Source: DATKDF01 sp963752045 (GTDB lineage Bacteria > Acidobacteriota > Vicinamibacteria > Vicinamibacterales > SCN-69-37). Taken from it: a stretch of DNA of 64,000 nt. The notes beneath the pieces were generated by a model that was not told where the DNA came from, did not search any database, and was given only the letters and a program-made list of their open reading frames with translations. The position numbers were made by a program, and so were the translations under genes. The stretch spans positions 124,001 to 188,000 of the forward strand of contig CAVVWN010000005.1 in the NCBI GenBank assembly GCA_963752045.1. Reading direction: 5' to 3'. The stretch's first letter is position 1. Each line of letters starts with the position of its first letter. Positions 53,024-62,157 of the stretch are shown piece by piece.

Positions 53024-55675
53024 ATGCGCGCTCACCGACCCACGACAATCATCGTCGCCGCCGTTGCGCTCTCGGCGCTCGTCCACATCGCCCCGCCCCT
53101 GACGGCCGCGCCGCAGGCGATTCAGACGCCGGAGGCGTTTGCCGGCTTCCGTATCGGGTCCGACAGCAAGCTCGTCGGCTGGGAGCGGATCGTCGAGTAC
53201 ATGCGGCTCGTGGCCGACCAGTCGCCGCGGGTCAGCTTCCGCGAGCTGGGCAAGTCGACCAATGGCCTCCCGTTCATCGCCGTCGAGATCACCGCGCCGG
53301 ACACGCTCGCGAACCTCGATCGCTACAAGGCACTCGAGCGCCGGCTGTACTTCCAGGACGGTGTCCCGACCGATGCCGAGCGCGACGAGATCTTCCGGGA
53401 CGGCAAGGCCGTCGTGCTCATCACCTGCAACATTCACGCGACCGAGATCGGTGCCTCGCAGATGGTGCTCGAGCTCGTGCACAGGCTCGCCACCGACCAG
53501 TCGCCGCAGGTCATGAAGATCCTCGAGAACGTGATCTTCGTGCTGGTGCCGAGCCTCAATCCCGACGGCCAGGCCATGGTGACCGACTGGTTCATGCAGC
53601 ACGTCGGCACGCCGTACGAGGGCACGTCCACGCCCTGGCTCTACCACCCGTATGTGGGGCACGACAACAACCGCGACATGTACATGTTCACGCAGGTCGA
53701 AAGCCAGCACACGGCGAGGTTGCTCTGGCACGACTGGTTCCCGGCCGTGTGGCTCGACGAGCATCAGATGGGCAACGGCGGCGCGAGGATCTTCGTGATG
53801 CCGGCGACGGATCCGATCAACCCGAATGTGGACCCGCTCATCTATAGGTGGAACGGGATCCTCGGGCAGTCGCAGGCGGCGGCGCTCGAGGCAGCCGGCA
53901 AGGAAGGGATCATCTACAACTCGACCTACACGAATTTCTGGCAGGGCGCGATGGCGTGGAGCGGCTGGTGGCACAACCAGGTGGGACTGCTCACCGAGGT
54001 GGCCAGCGTGCGCATCGCCGCGCCCGTCGAACAGGAGCGCGCGCGGCCCGGTGCCGGCGCGCCGGCGGCCGGTGGCGGCCGCGGCGCCGGTGGCCGCGGG
54101 GGCGACGCGCTCCTGCCGGCCCCGCGCGACGTCAACTCGCGCACCGAGTACCCGCGCCCCTGGATGGGCGGACGCTGGACGCTCCGCGACATCGTCGACT
54201 ACGAGCTCATCGTGTCGATGGCGCTCCTCGAGACCGTGGCCGACCGCCGCGAGACGTTGCTGCGGCACATCTACCAGATCAACGAGCGGACCGTGACGGC
54301 CGGCGCGATCGACGGCGTCCGCGCGATCCTGATTCCGCTCGAAGGGCAGCAGGACGCGCGCGAGGCCGTGCACCTCGCCGAGCGCCTGCGCATGGGCGGC
54401 GTCGAGATCTCGCGCGCCGGTGCGTCGTTCGACGCCGGCGGCCGGCGCTACGCGGCCGGCACGCTGGTCATCCCGATGACGCAGGTGTTTGCCCGCTACG
54501 CCAAGGACCTGCTCGAACGGCAGACCTACCCCGAGGTTCGCCGCAGCCCGGACTCGCCGCCCGAGCCGCCCTACGACGTCACGGCGTGGTCGCTCGGCAT
54601 GCTGCTCGGTGTCGACACGGTCATGCTGCGCGAGCCGGTGCCGGCCGCCGCCGCGGTGACGCCGGTTGGCGACGACCTCGCCGCGCCGGCCGGCCGGGTG
54701 ACCGGATCCGGCCCGCGCTTCGTGTTCGACTACCGCGGCCCCGACACGGCCATCGCCATCAACCGCCTCCTCGCCGACGGGGCCGACGCGGTGTTGCTGC
54801 CCGGTGAGCCTCACGCGCGGGTGGCCGTGACCGGCGTGAGCTCGAGCCGCATGCAGGCGATTGCCGCCGAGCTGGCGCTTGACGTCACGGCGGGCCCGGC
54901 CGCACGGGCCGAAACCGGAACCCGCATACGGGCGCCGCGCGTCGCCATGTATCAGCCGTGGGGCGGCGGCAACATGGACGAGGGCTGGACGCGCTGGGTG
55001 CTCGAGCAATACGGGTTCACGTTGACGAGCCTGCACAACGCGGAGATGCGCGCCGGGCGGCTGGGCGATTCCTTCGACGCCGTCATCCTGGCGGATCAGT
55101 CCGCCGGCGCCATCGTCACCGGCGGCCGCGGCGGCGCCGTGCCGCCGGAGTACCGCGGGGGCATCGGCGACGAGGGGCTGGCCGCGCTCAAGGCGTTCGT
55201 TGCCTCCGGCGGCACGCTCGTCACGCTCGGCGCCGCGTCCGACCTGGCGATCGAGCAGTGGCCCATCCCGGTGCGCAACCTCAAGGCCGGATATTCGAAC
55301 GACGAACACTTCGCGCCGGGCACGATCGTCAACGTGCAGGTGGATCCGGCCGACCCGCTCGGCTACGGGGTAGCGGCCACGACGTTCGGCTTCTACCGCA
55401 ACAGCCCCTTCTTCTCGGTCGCCGAGGGCTTCGCCTCGCAGCAGGCGCGCGTGGTGGCGCGCTATCCGAACGCCGACATCGTGGCATCCGGCTGGCTCAG
55501 GGGCGAGGAGCTCATGGCCGGCCGTGCGGCCGTCGTGTCGGTCGATCTCGCGCCCGGCCGCCTCGTGCTGTTCGGCCTGCGCCCGCAGCATCGGGCGCAG
55601 ACGCACGCCACGTTCCCGATGCTCTTCAACGCGCTGTATCTGTCGACGTCGGAGCGAGAGGCCCGACGACCTTGA
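53024..55675 (+). CDS. M14-family zinc carboxypeptidase, exported
   Basis: 883 residues from ATG 53024 (AAGGA upstream). Signal peptide (PTTIIVAAVALSALVHIAPPLTAA). M14 fold with zinc motif HxxE in LITCNIHATEIGASQMVLEL near residue 136, FVLVPSLNPDGQAMV and later DEHQMGNGGARIFVM (third zinc ligand region). The C-terminal half is a glutamine-amidotransferase-like domain (RAPRVAMYQPWGGGNMDEGW ... LKAFVASGGTLVTLGAAS). A Gly/Arg insert lies at 54050-54110. Periplasmic peptidase; substrate unknown. Intact. Confidence 0.9.
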   Translation: MRAHRPTTIIVAAVALSALVHIAPPLTAAPQAIQTPEAFAGFRIGSDSKLVGWERIVEYMRLVADQSPRVSFRELGKSTNGLPFIAVEITAPDTLANLDRYKALERRLYFQDGVPTDAERDEIFRDGKAVVLITCNIHATEIGASQMVLELVHRLATDQSPQVMKILENVIFVLVPSLNPDGQAMVTDWFMQHVGTPYEGTSTPWLYHPYVGHDNNRDMYMFTQVESQHTARLLWHDWFPAVWLDEHQMGNGGARIFVMPATDPINPNVDPLIYRWNGILGQSQAAALEAAGKEGIIYNSTYTNFWQGAMAWSGWWHNQVGLLTEVASVRIAAPVEQERARPGAGAPAAGGGRGAGGRGGDALLPAPRDVNSRTEYPRPWMGGRWTLRDIVDYELIVSMALLETVADRRETLLRHIYQINERTVTAGAIDGVRAILIPLEGQQDAREAVHLAERLRMGGVEISRAGASFDAGGRRYAAGTLVIPMTQVFARYAKDLLERQTYPEVRRSPDSPPEPPYDVTAWSLGMLLGVDTVMLREPVPAAAAVTPVGDDLAAPAGRVTGSGPRFVFDYRGPDTAIAINRLLADGADAVLLPGEPHARVAVTGVSSSRMQAIAAELALDVTAGPAARAETGTRIRAPRVAMYQPWGGGNMDEGWTRWVLEQYGFTLTSLHNAEMRAGRLGDSFDAVILADQSAGAIVTGGRGGAVPPEYRGGIGDEGLAALKAFVASGGTLVTLGAASDLAIEQWPIPVRNLKAGYSNDEHFAPGTIVNVQVDPADPLGYGVAATTFGFYRNSPFFSVAEGFASQQARVVARYPNADIVASGWLRGEELMAGRAAVVSVDLAPGRLVLFGLRPQHRAQTHATFPMLFNALYLSTSEREARRP

Positions 55676-55733
55676 CGGTTGCGCCTTCGAGGTTCAGACT
55701 TTCAGTAGCGGGTCTCTTCGAGGAGAGGTGATC

Positions 55734-56024
55734 ATGAGCTGCACCAAGCACTTCCTGGGATTTCAGTGGGAACACCACGACTGGGATCGGCGCGTGTCGT
55801 TTGCCGAGAACCTGACGTTCCGAGGGACGGACATGTGGAGCCGGAAGGTGCCCGTGCCCGAGGTGGTCTGTCACACGCAGTTCGTCTGCCGGTCGTGCGG
55901 CACGGTCCGCGACGAGGGTTTCTGTAACTGCGACCAGGCGAAGGGCGATCGGTGCGCCATCCGGCTGGCGTGGCTCGAGGCACACGGCGACGAGCCGGGC
56001 GCATCGGCCTCGACGATCGGCTGA
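55734..56024 (+). CDS. Small hypothetical protein with Cys-rich knuckle
   Basis: 96 residues; ATG 55734 preceded by AGGAGAGG. Contains CRSCGTVRDEGFCNCD, a possible zinc-binding knuckle, and an aromatic N-terminus (CTKHFLGFQWEHHDWDRRVSF). No signal peptide. Family not recognised. An equally long minus-strand frame exists but lacks a start signal. Confidence 0.65.
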   Translation: MSCTKHFLGFQWEHHDWDRRVSFAENLTFRGTDMWSRKVPVPEVVCHTQFVCRSCGTVRDEGFCNCDQAKGDRCAIRLAWLEAHGDEPGASASTIG

Positions 56025-56246
56025 GGCCTCCCCAGAGTCGTTTCCACGCGCGGCCCTCTCCGCTTTGCGTCGGGCCCCCTCCCGGGGGGGCTCCGCGCCG
56101 CCCCCTGCCCGTCTCGGTTCTCCCCCTCCCGCACGCCTCCGAGTCGCGCTATGCTATGGGGGCTTTTTTCCGACTCAGGATACGGGCACGACGCCGGGCC
56201 CACCCCCGTCAGAGGGGGGGCGACCGGCCGGGGACACGAGAGACGC
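56025..56246. other. Intergenic C/G-tract region before the DUF1592 gene
   Basis: 222 bp without a gene. It has several C- and G-runs that can pair (CCCTCCCGGGGGGG at about 56086-56099; CACCCCCGTCAGAGGGGGGG near 56203-56219) and one T6 run after GGGGGC at 56158-56169. A terminator for the upstream small gene and the promoter of the downstream cluster may both lie here; no clear -35/-10 pair was found. Confidence 0.35.
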
Positions 56247-58698
56247 ATGAAGAGACTGTTTCTGCCTATCCTCCTGACGGGGTTGTTCTTATCAGCCCTG
56301 AGCCTGCGCGCCGGCACTGAGGGCAATCTCGTTGACCGGGCGGCTCCGGCCGCCGAAGGGGAGGACATCCGTCTCACGCCCCCGGCTCCGATGACCTATC
56401 AGGAGCAGAACGACGCGGTCTTCCAATACTGCTACCGCTGCCACAACGACGAGCTGCGCCGGGGAGAACTGTCGCTCGAGTCGTTCGACGCGGCGCGCGC
56501 GGCCGACAACGCCGAGCTTGCCGAGAAGATGGTCCGCAAGCTGCGCGCCGGCATGATGCCGCCGAAGTCGTCGCGGCAGCCCGACGCGGCCACGCGGGCG
56601 GCGCTCGTCACGGCGCTCGAGACCACGCTCGACGCGGCCGCGGCGGCCAACCCGAATCCGGGCCGCCGGTCCTTCCAGCGCCTCAATCGCGCGGAGTACG
56701 TCGCGGCCGTGCGGGCGCTGTTCGGGCTCGACGTCGACGTCAGCACGTACCTTCCTGCCGACACGATCAGTGCGAGTTTCGACAACATTGCCGACGTGCA
56801 GATGCCATCGGCGACCGTGATGCAGGGCTACATGCGGGCCGCCTCCTACGTGAGCCGCGTGGCGGTCGGTGACCCTTCGGCCGATCCTGGTTCGACGACC
56901 TACGACATCCCGCGGACGCAGTCGCAGAAGGAACGCGTGGACGGCGCGCCCTTCGGCACGCGCGGCGGCACGTCGGTCGTGCACAACTTCCCGGCCGACG
57001 GCAAGTACAAGTTCCAGATGCTGCTGCACGGCGAGCCGACCGGCGCGCTCTTCGGCCGGACCATCGGTGACATCCAGCTGGAAGTGTCGATCGACGGCGA
57101 GCGGGTCGCCCTCGTGAAGGTCGATCGCTGGATTTCGGAGTCGGATCCGGACGGGCTGGCCGTGACGACCGAGCCCATCGACGTGCGCGCCGGGCCGCGC
57201 CGCGTGGCGGCCGCGTTCCTCCAGGAGTTCGAAGGCATCGAAGACGACCTGATGAAGCCCATCGACCACACGCTCGCCGACACGCAGATCGGCGTGGGCT
57301 ACGGGGTCACCACCCTTCCGCACCTGCGCAACTTCGCCATCGTCGGGCCGTTCGAGGTGACGGGCATCTCGGACAACCCGACGCGCCGCGCGATCTTCTC
57401 GTGCCGGCCGACGGCGCCGGAGGAGAGCGAGCCCTGCGCCCGGCGCATCATCGAGACCCTGGCCGCCAAGGCGTACCGGCGGCCGCTCGCGCCCGGCGAC
57501 CTTGACGAGCTGATGCCGTTCTACACGCAGGGCGCGGCGGCGGGCGGCTTCGAAGGCGGGATCCGGACGGCGCTCCAGGCGATGCTGTCGAGCCTGCATT
57601 TCATCTTCCGGGTGGAGGAGACGCCGGAGAACGTCAAGGGCGGCGCGATCTACCGCATCAACGACGTGGACCTGGCCTCGCGCCTGTCGTTCTTCCTGTG
57701 GGGCACGATTCCCGACAAGGCGCTCGTCGATCTGGCGCGCGCGCGCGAGCTGTCAAACCCCGCGGTGTTCGAAGCCCAGGTGCGCCGCATGCTCGACGAC
57801 CCGCGGTCCGAGGCGCTCGCCACGCGGTTTGCCGCTCAGTGGCTGCGGCTGCAGGACCTGCACAAGATCGAGCCGGACGCGCTGGCCTATCCCTACTTTG
57901 ACGAGACGCTCGCCGAGGCGATGTACCGCGAGACGGAGCTCTTCTTCGACAGCCTCGTGCGCGACGATCGTCCGGTGCTGGACGTCCTGACGGCCGACTA
58001 CACCTTCGTCAACGAGCGGCTGGCGCGGCACTACGGCATCTCCGGCGTGAGCGGGCGTGAGTTCCGCCGCGTGGCGTATCCGGACGACACGCGGCGCGGC
58101 GTGCTGGGGCACGCGCAGCATCCTCACGCTGACCTCGCACGGCAACCGCACGTCGCCGGTGCTGCGCGGCAAGTGGGTGCTCGAAGTCCTGCTCGGCAGC
58201 CCGCCACCGCCGCCGCCGCCGAACGTGCCCGACCTCGAGCTGACCGGCGATGCCACCGACGGCCGGTTCCTCTCGGTGGCCGAGCAGCTCGCGATGCACC
58301 GGGCCAACCCGGCGTGCAGCTCGTGTCACAACGTCATCGACCCGATTGGCCTGTCGCTCGACAACTTCGACGTGACCGGGTCGCTGCGCATCAAGGACCG
58401 GGGCGTGCCTGTCAATACCGCCGGCGAGCTGTACGACGGCACGCCGCTCACGGGCGTGGCAGACCTGCGCGCCGCGCTCGTCGCGCGGTCCGACGTGGTG
58501 ATGACGCACTTCACCGAGATGCTGATGTCCTACGCCCTGGGCCGGCGGGTCGAGTACTTCGACATGCCGACGGTCCGGCAGATTGTGCGCGCGGCCGCGG
58601 CTGACGGGTACCGGATGTCGTCGCTGATTCTCGGCGTCGCCGAAAGTCCGGCGTTCCGGACGGCGCGCGCCGACACCGAGGCCGATGAGAAGCAGTAA
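56247..58698 (+). CDS. DUF1592/DUF1588/DUF1585 planctomycete-type cytochrome protein (one frameshift)
   Basis: About 816 residues. Signal peptide (MKRLFLPILLTGLFLSALSL), a haem motif CYRCH, then the usual series: DUF1587 (RLNRAEYVAAVRALFGLDVD), DUF1595 (IIETLAAKAYRRPLAPGDLD), DUF1592 (INDVDLASRLSFFLWGTIPD), DUF1588 (TSPVLRGKWVLEVLLGSPPP) and DUF1585 (ALGRRVEYFDMPTVRQIVRA). A second CxxCH (CSSCH) lies in DUF1588. The frame shifts near 58110, between RRGVLGHA and SILTLTSHGN. Probably a periplasmic redox or hydrolytic protein; function undescribed. First gene of a four-gene cluster. Confidence 0.88.
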
Positions 58699-58707
58699 CC
58701 GTAGAGG

Positions 58708-58723
58708 CGGGGCTTCGGCCCCG
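58708..58723 (+). promoter_or_regulatory. UUCG-tetraloop hairpin between DUF1592 and DUF1552 genes
   Basis: CGGGGC-TTCG-GCCCCG: a perfect 6-bp stem closing a C(UUCG)G loop, one of the most stable RNA hairpins, nine bases after the DUF1592 stop and 21 before the next ATG. No T-tract, so more likely an RNA-stability or translation element than a terminator. Confidence 0.55.
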
Positions 58724-58744
58724 GCCCGATCCCCGGAGGGACCG

Positions 58745-60145
58745 ATGCTCGTTACCGGAAAGCACATGTCGCGCCGCACGGCGCTGCGCGGCCTCGGCGC
58801 CACGATTGCGTTGCCGCTTTTCGACTCCATGATCCCGTCGCGGTCGCTCTTCGCCCGCACGGTCGCCGGGCAGCCGGCCGGTCGCACGCGGCTCGTCTGC
58901 ATCGAGCAGGTGCACGGCGCGGCCGGGTGCAGTGAGTTCGGGGCGTCGCAGAACCTCTGGAATCCGGCCGCCGTCGGCCGGAATTTCGATCTCAGTGCCG
59001 GCAGTCTGAGCCCGCTCGAGCCCTTCCGCGACTACCTGACCATCGTGAGCAATACCGACGCGCGCATGGCCGAGGCGTTCGCGCCCGCCGAGGTGGGCGG
59101 CGACCACTTCCGGTCGAGCGCTGTCATGTTCACCCACGCGCGGCCGAAGCTGACCGAAGGGTCGGACGTGCGGGTCGGGACGTCGATGGATCAGCTCTAC
59201 GTGCAGCGGTTCGGTCAGGACACGCCGATCCCGTCGATGCAGCTCAGCATCGAGCCGGTCGACCAGTCCGGCGGATGCGCCTACGGGTATGCCTGCGTCT
59301 ATACGGACACGATCAGCTGGGCCGCGCCCGACGAACCGCTGCCGATGGTGCGCGACCCGCGCGCCGTCTTCGAGCAGCTCTTCGGCGCCGGCGGCACGCC
59401 GGAGCAGCGCGCGGCCCGGCGCGCCACCGACCGCAGCATTCTCGACATGCTGATGGAACAGATGGCCGGTCTGCGGCGGTCGCTCGGGCCGTCCGACCAG
59501 CAGCGCCTGGATCAGTATGCGAGCAACATCCGCGAGATCGAGCAGCGCATCGCCCGCATCGAGGCGCGCAACCTGAGCGGCGATGCCCGCGAGCTGCCGG
59601 GCGCCCCGGCCGGCGTTCCCGATTCGTTCGAAGAGCATGTGAAGCTCATGTTCGACCTGCAGCTCCTGGCCTTCACGTCCGACACGACACGCGTGTTCTC
59701 GTTCAAGCTGGGGCGCGACGGTTCGGGCCGCATCTATCCGGGCAGCGGTGTCGAGACCGGCTTCCACAACGCGTCGCACCACGGGACGGCCGAGGCCCGC
59801 ATCCGGCAGTTCAGCGAAATCAACAAGTACCACGTGTCGCTCGTGCCGTACTTCCTCGAGAAGCTGAAGAGCACGACCGACGGTGAGGCGAGCCTCCTCG
59901 ACCAGACGCTCATCGTGTACGGGTCGCCGATGGCCAACGGCAACAACCACAATCACCGGAACTGCCCGCTGATTCTGCTGGGCCGGGGCGGCGGCGTGCT
60001 CGAGGGCGGCGTGCATCTGAAGGCCGAAGACGGCACGCCCATGGCCAACGTCATGCTGAGCCTGATGCACGGGCTCGGCCTGGACGATCTCGAAAGCTTC
60101 GGAGACAGCACGGGCGAGTTCTCGCTCGCCGCGCCCGTCGCCTGA
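58745..60145 (+). CDS. DUF1552 protein
   Basis: 466 residues; GGAGGG precedes ATG 58745. Tat-like leader (KHMSRRTALRGLGATIALPLF) followed by the DUF1552 fold: RLVCIEQVHGAAGCSEFGAS, DYLTIVSNTDARMAEAFAPA, SMDQLYVQRFGQDTPIPSMQ, NIREIEQRIARIEARN, FKLGRDGSGRIYPG, NASHHGTAEARIRQFSEINK, LIVYGSPMANGNNHNHRNCP, LILLGRGGGVLEGGVHL. Members are always found beside DUF1592 proteins and resemble sulfatase/phosphatase-like DUF1501 proteins by their His-rich end. Function unknown. Intact. Confidence 0.93.
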   Translation: MLVTGKHMSRRTALRGLGATIALPLFDSMIPSRSLFARTVAGQPAGRTRLVCIEQVHGAAGCSEFGASQNLWNPAAVGRNFDLSAGSLSPLEPFRDYLTIVSNTDARMAEAFAPAEVGGDHFRSSAVMFTHARPKLTEGSDVRVGTSMDQLYVQRFGQDTPIPSMQLSIEPVDQSGGCAYGYACVYTDTISWAAPDEPLPMVRDPRAVFEQLFGAGGTPEQRAARRATDRSILDMLMEQMAGLRRSLGPSDQQRLDQYASNIREIEQRIARIEARNLSGDARELPGAPAGVPDSFEEHVKLMFDLQLLAFTSDTTRVFSFKLGRDGSGRIYPGSGVETGFHNASHHGTAEARIRQFSEINKYHVSLVPYFLEKLKSTTDGEASLLDQTLIVYGSPMANGNNHNHRNCPLILLGRGGGVLEGGVHLKAEDGTPMANVMLSLMHGLGLDDLESFGDSTGEFSLAAPVA

Positions 60146-60158
60146 TTTCACCGATGGG

Positions 60159-60172
60159 CGGGCTTCGGCCCG
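60159..60172 (+). promoter_or_regulatory. UUCG-tetraloop hairpin between DUF1552 and ankyrin genes
   Basis: CGGGC-TTCG-GCCCG, followed by GCCCGAT exactly like the hairpin at 58708. It sits between the DUF1552 stop and the ankyrin start, so both intercistronic gaps of this cluster carry the same small structure. Confidence 0.55.
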
Positions 60173-60206
60173 GCCCGATGGTCCGCTCGAGCGGAGGACG
60201 GAACCG

Positions 60207-62078
60207 ATGCGCAGTCGTCGACATCTGGCCGGGTTGTCCGGCGTGATCGTGTTGCTCGTCGCACTGGTGATGGCCGCGCCGCGGCTCGCCGCGTCCGGCG
60301 CGGCGCTCGTCGCGCCGGTCGCCGACGCGGCGATGCGCGGCGATCTGGATGAGGTGCGAACCCTTCTTCGCGAGGGCGCCGACGTCAACGCCGCGCAGGG
60401 CGACGGCATGACGGCGCTGCACTGGAGCGCGCTCAAGGGCCGCGCCGACATGATGGACGTGCTGCTCTACGCCGGAGCCGTGCCCGATCCACGGACCCGC
60501 ATCGGCAGCTACACGCCGCTCCATCTGGCCAGCTCGAACGGCCATGCCGCCGTCGTCGTCCGGCTCCTCGAGGCCGGCAGCCAGCCGGCGCTTGTGACGA
60601 GCACCGGCGTGCAGGCGATTCATCTGGCGGCGCAGGCGGGCAGCGCCGCCGCCGTGACGGCGCTTCTCGCCCGCGGCGCCGACATCAACGCCCGCGATAC
60701 CACGCACGGACGCACGCCGCTCGTGTTTGCCGTGTCCGGCAACCGGCTCGAAGCCATGAAGGTCCTCGTCGACGGCGGGGCCGACGTTCTGCAGGCGACC
60801 AACGTCATCGACTACATGCGCCGGTCTTCTGCGGACAGCCAGGCGCGCCAGGCGCGCGATCGCGCGCTCGCCGCGACGACGGGGCGCTCGTCGCGCGGGG
60901 GGAACGCCGGCGGCGGCCTCAACGCCGATCCGCCGGCCGGAGGCGCGGCGCCGGCGGCGGCCGGCGGTCGCGGCGGGTCGGGCCGAGGCGGGCGCGGGGC
61001 AGCCCGCGGCGCGGCTCCGGCCGGAGCGCCCGCGACGAGCGCGCCGCGCGCGCTCTCGGACGTCGAGCAGATCGGACGCCAGGGCGGATTCACGGCCCTC
61101 CACTACGCGGCACGCGACGGATTCGCTGACGCCGCCATCATGCTGCTCGACGCCGGGATCGACGTGAACCTGGCGAGCGGCGGCGATCGCTCCAGTCCCA
61201 TGCTCGTCGCCGTCATCAACGGCAATTTCGACCTGGCAAAGACCTTCCTCGATCGCGGCGCCGATCCCAATCTCGCGAGCGACGATGGCGCGGCGCCGCT
61301 CTTTGCGGCGATCAACAACGAGTGGGCGCTTCGCACCTGGTACCCGCAGCCGACCGCGTCACAGCAGCAGCGGACGTCGTATCTGGAACTGATTGAAGCC
61401 CTGCTCGAGGCCGGCGCGGATCCGAACGCGCGCCTCGCCGCGCACCTCTGGTACGCGGCCTACAACGCCGGGCGCATGGGCGTCGAATTCGCCGGCGCCA
61501 CGCCGTTCTGGCGCGCGGCCTACGCGCTCGACGTCGAGGCCATGCGGCTGCTCGTCAGGTGGGGCGCCGATCCGGACATCGCCACGCTGAAGCTGGCGGG
61601 CGGGCGCAGCCGAGGGGCCCCGTCCGGCCTCAACCCCGACGAGCCCGATCAGCCCGCGCCGGACACCGACCCGTCGGGCCTCCCCGAGGTGCCGCCCGGC
61701 GGGCCCCACGTGCCGCCGTTTCATGCGGCCAGTGGTGTCGGCTACGGCACGTCGCGCGTGGCCCAGCAGCACCGTACGGTGCCCGACGGCTGGATGACCG
61801 CCGCGAAGTACTTCATCGAGGAGCTCGGCGTCGACGTCAACATCCGCGACGCCGACGGGTTCACGGCCCTGCACCACGCCGCCGCCCGCGGCGACAACGA
61901 GATGATCCTGTACCTCGTCGGCAAGGGCGCCGACGTCATGGCCGTGAACCGCCGCGGGCAGACCACCGTGGACATGGCCAACAGCCCAGAGCAGCGCACG
62001 CAGCCGTTCCCCGAGACGATTGCGCTGCTCGAGGGCATGGGCGCGAAGAACAACCACAACTGCCAGGCGTGTAAGTAG
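60207..62078 (+). CDS. Exported ankyrin-repeat protein
   Basis: 623 residues with a signal peptide (GVIVLLVALVMAAPRLAASG). Ankyrin repeats before and after a central linker: MTALHWSALKGRADMMDVLL, YTPLHLASSNGHAAVVVRLL, IHLAAQAGSAAAVTALLARG, FTALHYAARDGFADAAIMLL, FTALHHAAARGDNEMILYLV. The linker (about 230-285) is Gly/Arg/Ala-rich. The C-terminus NNHNCQACK has a paired-Cys ending. Likely a periplasmic binding scaffold for the DUF1592/DUF1552 proteins (inferred from conserved neighbourhood). Confidence 0.9.
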   Translation: MRSRRHLAGLSGVIVLLVALVMAAPRLAASGAALVAPVADAAMRGDLDEVRTLLREGADVNAAQGDGMTALHWSALKGRADMMDVLLYAGAVPDPRTRIGSYTPLHLASSNGHAAVVVRLLEAGSQPALVTSTGVQAIHLAAQAGSAAAVTALLARGADINARDTTHGRTPLVFAVSGNRLEAMKVLVDGGADVLQATNVIDYMRRSSADSQARQARDRALAATTGRSSRGGNAGGGLNADPPAGGAAPAAAGGRGGSGRGGRGAARGAAPAGAPATSAPRALSDVEQIGRQGGFTALHYAARDGFADAAIMLLDAGIDVNLASGGDRSSPMLVAVINGNFDLAKTFLDRGADPNLASDDGAAPLFAAINNEWALRTWYPQPTASQQQRTSYLELIEALLEAGADPNARLAAHLWYAAYNAGRMGVEFAGATPFWRAAYALDVEAMRLLVRWGADPDIATLKLAGGRSRGAPSGLNPDEPDQPAPDTDPSGLPEVPPGGPHVPPFHAASGVGYGTSRVAQQHRTVPDGWMTAAKYFIEELGVDVNIRDADGFTALHHAAARGDNEMILYLVGKGADVMAVNRRGQTTVDMANSPEQRTQPFPETIALLEGMGAKNNHNCQACK

Positions 62079-62157
62079 ACGCGGCGCACCGCGGACGGTC
62101 GTCTTTTCGTTCATAATCTCGTGGACGACCGTCCTCCTCATGCCCCCGGTGGTGTCC

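Noticed and set aside
52817..55606. Minus-strand open frame of 929 codons opposite the M14 peptidase
   Set aside because: Same type of antisense shadow; similar long shadows at 5295-7181, 46115-48052 and 58511-60451 were rejected for the same reason.
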